Assembly: GCA_028583405.1 (NCBI GenBank)
Contig: CM053253.1
Coordinates: forward strand, 7,398,219 to 7,462,218
Origin: Pogonophryne albipinna
Lineage: Eukaryota > Chordata > Actinopteri > Perciformes > Artedidraconidae
Reading direction: 5' to 3'
DNA length: 64,000 bases
Made by a program: the position numbers and the translations under genes. The notes under the pieces were generated by a model. The model had not been told where the DNA came from. It made no database searches and saw nothing but the letters and a program-made list of their open reading frames with translations. Shown one piece after another: positions 59,676 to 64,000 of the stretch (within the stretch, counting starts at the first letter, position 1; every line of letters begins with the position of its first letter).

Positions 59676-60192
59676 CATGGGCGTCGCAGCCATTATATGA
59701 GGGTGGGACAAGTCCCCCCCACTTTTTCAAATGATTAGTTTAGACCCCCCCACTTTTACCATGTGGAAAGTCCGTGAATCGGTCTATCCACTCGCCGCAC
59801 TTTGTAGAGCGCTGTGTCAATGCTTCACTATCAAATCCATTCCACTTGCTTATTGAGAGAATGCCCAAAGCAATGAAACTCCGTACCATGTTTTCACTGC
59901 TACTTTGTACCAAGGCAGATTCTCACATAGCGCACGCATGTTCAAGGAGTGTTGCCATAGTTGGACAGCTCAGATCTGTTGTATGAAGCGACGCCGGTAG
60001 CGGAGGTAAGGCACACACACCAAGTGTTCAGGAAATGGTTAATACAGCGAAAATCAAAGCTGACGATCTCTTGGTTTGATATGTTTTCTCCCCCAGACAA
60101 CATGAACATAAGAAAAAAAAATTCAAAGAAGAGGAAAGTAAGTCTTCAGCTGGCAGCAGTTAATCAGTTAACAGTGATGGCGGCGGCGGCGG
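59676..60192. mobile_element. left end of the CATGGGCGT element, copy 2
   Basis: Counterpart of 19171-19687; its right end must lie beyond the window. Confidence 0.7.
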
Positions 60193-62097
60193 CAAAAGCA
60201 AGTTTATTTATATAGCACTTTTCAACACAAGGCAATTCAAAGTGCTTTACAAAAAATGAAAGACATTAAGAAAATGGCATTTAAAATCAGTCATTAAAAA
60301 GAAAAACGAATAAAATAAACATTAAAAGAAAAAATACATGGATAAAAGTTACAGTGCAGTCTAAGATATGAATAGTTCAATTAAAAGCAGCGACAAAAAG
60401 AAAAGTCTTCAGCCTGGATTTAAAAGTAGTAAGAGTTGCAGCGGACCTGCAGGTTTCTGGGAGTTTGTTCCAGATATTTGGAGCATAATAACTGAACGCT
60501 GCTTCTCCATGTTTAGTTCTGACTCTGGGGACAGAAAGCTGACCAGTCCCTGAAGACCTGAGAGATCTGGATGGTTCATAATTTAGCAGGAGGTCAGAAA
60601 TGTATTTTGGGCCTAAACCATTCAGTGCTTTATAAACCAGCAGCAGTATTTTGAAATCTATTCTTTGACACACAGGAAGCCAGTGTAAAGACTTCAGAAC
60701 AGGAGTGATGTGATCCACTTTCTTAGTGTTAGTGAGGACTCGAGCAGCGGCGTTCTGAATCAGCTGCAGCTTTCTAATAGATGTTTTAGTGAGACCTGTG
60801 AAGACACCATTGCAGTAGTCGAGTCTACTGAAGATAAAAGCATGGACAAGTTTTTCCAAATCCTGCTGTGACATTAGTCTTTTAATCCTAGATATATTCT
60901 TTAGGTGATAGTAGGCTGATTTAGTAACTGTTTTAATGTGACTGTTGAAACTCAGGTCAGAGTCCATGACTACACCTTGATTTCTGGCTTTATCTGTTGT
61001 TTTGAACATTGCAGACTGAAGCTCAGCGCTAACTTTTATACGTTCTGCCTTGGCTCCAAAAACCATTACCTCAGTTTTATCTTTGTTTAATTGGTTTGTT
61101 CAATGCACTTACTCAGTGTTTGAATTGGAGCATAGTCTCCTGGTGAAATTGTTACGTAAATTTGTGTGTCATCCGCATAGCTATGGTAACTTATTTTGTT
61201 GTTCTTCATTATCTGAGCCAGTGGTAGCATGTAGACGTTAAAGAGAAGAGGCCCCAAGATTGAGCCTTGAGGTACCCCACATGTCATATTTGTCAACTCA
61301 GATGTGTATTTACCTATAGAAACAAAGTTGTTTCTGTCCTTTAAGTAGGATTCAAACCAATTTAGAACTGTTTCCGAAAGTCCCACCCAGTTTTCCAGTC
61401 GGTCTAGTAATATGCTGTGGTCAACAGTGTCAAACGCAGCACTGAGATCTAATAATACTAACACTGAAGTTCTGCCACTGTCTGTGTTTAAGTGGATGTC
61501 ATTAAAGACCTTTGCAAGAGCAGTCTCAGTGCTGTGGTTTGGACGAAAGCCTGACTGGAACACATCCAAACAGTTATTTAAATGCAAGAAAGTTACTCAA
61601 CTGTTGAAAAACAACTTTTTCAATGATTTTACCTAGAAATGGGAGGTTTGATATGGGCCTGTAATTGTTCATTACTGAAGCATCTAGATTATTCTTTTTT
61701 AAGAGCGGTTTAATGACTGCAGTTTTCAGGGCCTGTGGAAAAATACCTGAGTGAAGAGATTTGTTTACTATATGAAGTAGATCTGAGGCCATGCAACGGC
61801 AAAAACATCTTTGAAAAATCCTGTTGGAATAATATCAAGGCAGCAGGAGGAGGATTTCAGAAGTTGAATAATGTCCTCTAGGTTTTTATCATTAATCTGA
61901 TGGAATTGTGTCATGGTGTTTGAATTGATGTTAAGTGGACACAGAGACAACACATTTGCTGTACCTGATGCAGAGGCACTGACTGCTTGTCTGATTTTCT
62001 AAATGTTGTCAGTGAAGAAGGAGGCAAAATCATTGCACGCCCTGGTGGATAGAAATTCAGAGGCTACTGACACTGGGGGGTTAGTTAGTCTGTCGAC

Positions 62098-63470
62098 CAG
62101 CGACGTGCGGTCAGGGGAGGCAGGTGAGGCAGAGCCTCACTTGTCATTCTCCAATGTAACGGAAAAAAAGAATAATAATACAAATAATAATAATAATAAA
62201 ATGTGTCCACTGATCTGTGTTGTAAATGTGATTTCTGTTTGATTCCAATCGCTTTTTATAGTAAAAATCGGCTAATTTGCCGAGCTCCGCTACAACTACG
62301 GGGAGCGATGAGATTGAGAAGTGAGGCAGGGACGAGCTCTGCCTCACAGAAGCCCACAGTAACTTGCTGGAGCACGGGCACTAATTTAGCGCGGGCACTT
62401 ATGTTGTGAGCGCGCCCAAGCCAGTTTACTGTGTGGTGATGTGAGGCACAGATGAGCTCTGCCTCACCTCAGAATGTGTCACCCCACAGAAACTGTCTGG
62501 AAAGCGGGCCTAAGCGCAGCCTGCACCATCTCACTGTATGTCACCAATGTAATGTTTGTAGATCCCTTTATTACATTTATCCTCGCCATCCATAGTCTCT
62601 AAAGAACTTATTTCACGTATATATGATATTTAAGCTCGCTGGTCTCATCATACAACGGCAATGAAAAAAGCACCAAGGGGAGGCAGCCACAACCTCTGCG
62701 CACTGAAGGGGGCGCAAGTGAGCCCACAGGTTCTTGTTGCTACTGTTATTCTACGCAGAGACGGCAGAGCAAACACAAAACTAGGCTTTGAAACTAGAGG
62801 AAGATAAGGAGGACTTTTACAAAAAGTAATAAAGATTGTTGTCCAGAAGGAAAGCATGGACTTCATCTTCAAGTCAAGGTAGACCACATTTGTAATGAAA
62901 ATTGGATCTTACTAAGAGAGAACAATCCAATATTTAGATTTTGAGTAGGCTATCCTTTTGTTGAACGGTCTGTTTAAAATGAATCGAAGCATCAGACTAA
63001 CAAAAGCTTTTGAAAATAACAGAATATTTCGATTAAAGGTGGGTAGGTAAGTGTTGAGAAACCGGCCACGATATACACTTTTTTGTTATATTCCATGGAA
63101 TGCTCTTAACATCCCGATAGCAATGAATATCTTAAAGTGCTTTGACAAAAAATACATAAAAACATTTCATCTGTGGAAGCCGTAGTACTGTAAAAAAGCA
63201 ACGACCACTCATTTTAGCCGGCCCGGCTAAAATAACCCTGCCTGTCAGCCTTCCATCTGTGCACAAACTTATCTCGTGCCCTCATTGGTCATGTGCGTGT
63301 TCGTGTGTGTTGGAGGAGGGGCTGTGTATTTCAAATTCTAGCGCACTCGAGCTGGTTTCTCCAAAATTACCTACCCCGCCACCTTTAAGGTCAAAATATA
63401 TAATATTTGTAAATCTGACTCTGAAAGAGTCAGTGCCTCACCAGCCATGAAACCTCACCGCACGTCACTG
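62098..63470. mobile_element. hAT-like element in LINE ORF2, copy 2
   Basis: Counterpart of 21618-22987, same CTGTCGAC duplication (to 62097, and 63471-63478). Confidence 0.93.
63033..63388. mobile_element. TTAA-target MITE nested in the hAT, copy 2
   Basis: Counterpart of 22556-22906, TTAA at both ends. Confidence 0.85.
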
Positions 63471-64000
63471 CTGTCGACGGTAGCAAACAAGGCACGTGCG
63501 TTGTTTTTGTTTTTGGTAATGATGTCAGAGAAGAACGATTGTCGTGCGTTTTTCAATTCCAAATTATAAAGGCCAAGTCTCTCTTTATAGATTTCAAAGT
63601 GAACCTGGAGATTTGTTTTTCGCCACCTGCGTTCAGCTTTTCGACATTTTCTTTTTATCTGTCTTCACGGTCATGGCCTTTCTCCATGGAGATATTTTCT
63701 TGCCAGACACTTCCTTTACCTTAGTTGGAGCAATGGCATCTATAACATTTTTAATTTTTGAATTAAAATGATCTACTAACTCATTTACTGAGATGTTAGC
63801 AGGGGCAAGTGTGGAAGAAAAATTCTGAGTAAACATTTCCCTAGTATTTTCATGTTAAATATCGCTTGTGGTTACCTCTTTCTGAACATTTTTGTGAACA
63901 GAAATAGAGCTCTCAAAGAAAACACAGGAATGGTCAGAGAGTGCAACATCAGTCACCACAACCTTAGAGATATTCAGACCCTTTGAGATAATTAAGTCCA

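Larger units (their letters stand above)
60193..64000 (-). mobile_element. LINE copy 2 (partial, ORF2 disrupted)
   Basis: Counterpart of 19688-23516. RT motifs [22 protein letters not shown] and ILLDRLENW are readable, but the frame is broken several times, including a short deletion near 61095. [13 protein letters not shown] is closer to the usual LINE motif than GLPQGSILGTLLF in copy 1, so copy 1 has its own changes. Confidence 0.88.

Overview
The window is eukaryotic and reads as teleost fish nuclear DNA. It has spliced vertebrate genes (a pmel gene and an isolated IgLON/lsamp-like exon), an intronless fish-type TRIM gene, and a very dense load of fish-style repeats: hAT, Tc1/mariner-IS630-like, PIF/Harbinger, TTAA-target elements, L2/CR1-like LINEs and a tRNA-derived SINE. 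A run of exactly 1000 N (31300-32299) joins two contigs, so order and distance across it are uncertain.

Layout. 1-8240: the 5' part of pmel (premelanosome protein) on the minus strand, six exons with consistent splice phases, introns carrying nested hAT elements, a 17-bp minisatellite and a SINE. 8767-13175: nested non-autonomous DNA elements whose target-site duplications can be read directly, one carrying a 37-bp minisatellite. 13599-23516: first copy of a segmental duplication holding an intact TRIM (RING/B-box/coiled-coil/SPRY) gene between two inverted IS630-like transposon arms, then an L2 tail, a defective IS630-like transposase and a LINE (ORF1 with an SGNH/esterase-like domain, ORF2 with endonuclease and RT) split by a hAT element. 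27240-27327: one lsamp-like Ig exon with good splice sites. 28140-31200: a Harbinger element and an inverted, internally deleted relative. After the gap: decayed LINE fragments, a frameshifted coiled-coil ORF built of 75-bp repeats (35560-36587), a 701-bp MITE with a perfect 22-bp hairpin, and more nested hAT copies. 45612-49267: an unusual element with very long terminal inverted repeats and one ORF ending in a tesmin/TSO1-like CXC cysteine motif. 49961-64000: second copy of the segmental duplication, with a decayed TRIM, a 3.6-kb insertion, and the same LINE and hAT nest.

The most unusual points are (i) the CXC-encoding long-TIR element, whose outer ends can be recognised only by comparing the two duplicate copies; (ii) the TRIM gene bracketed by inverted transposon arms, with the duplication boundary falling at the truncated end of one arm; and (iii) an IS630-like transposon whose two halves, with matching 8-bp duplications, lie 26 kb apart with a host-like lsamp exon and the assembly gap between them. 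All assignments come from reading the sequence and from memory of protein families; no database search was run.
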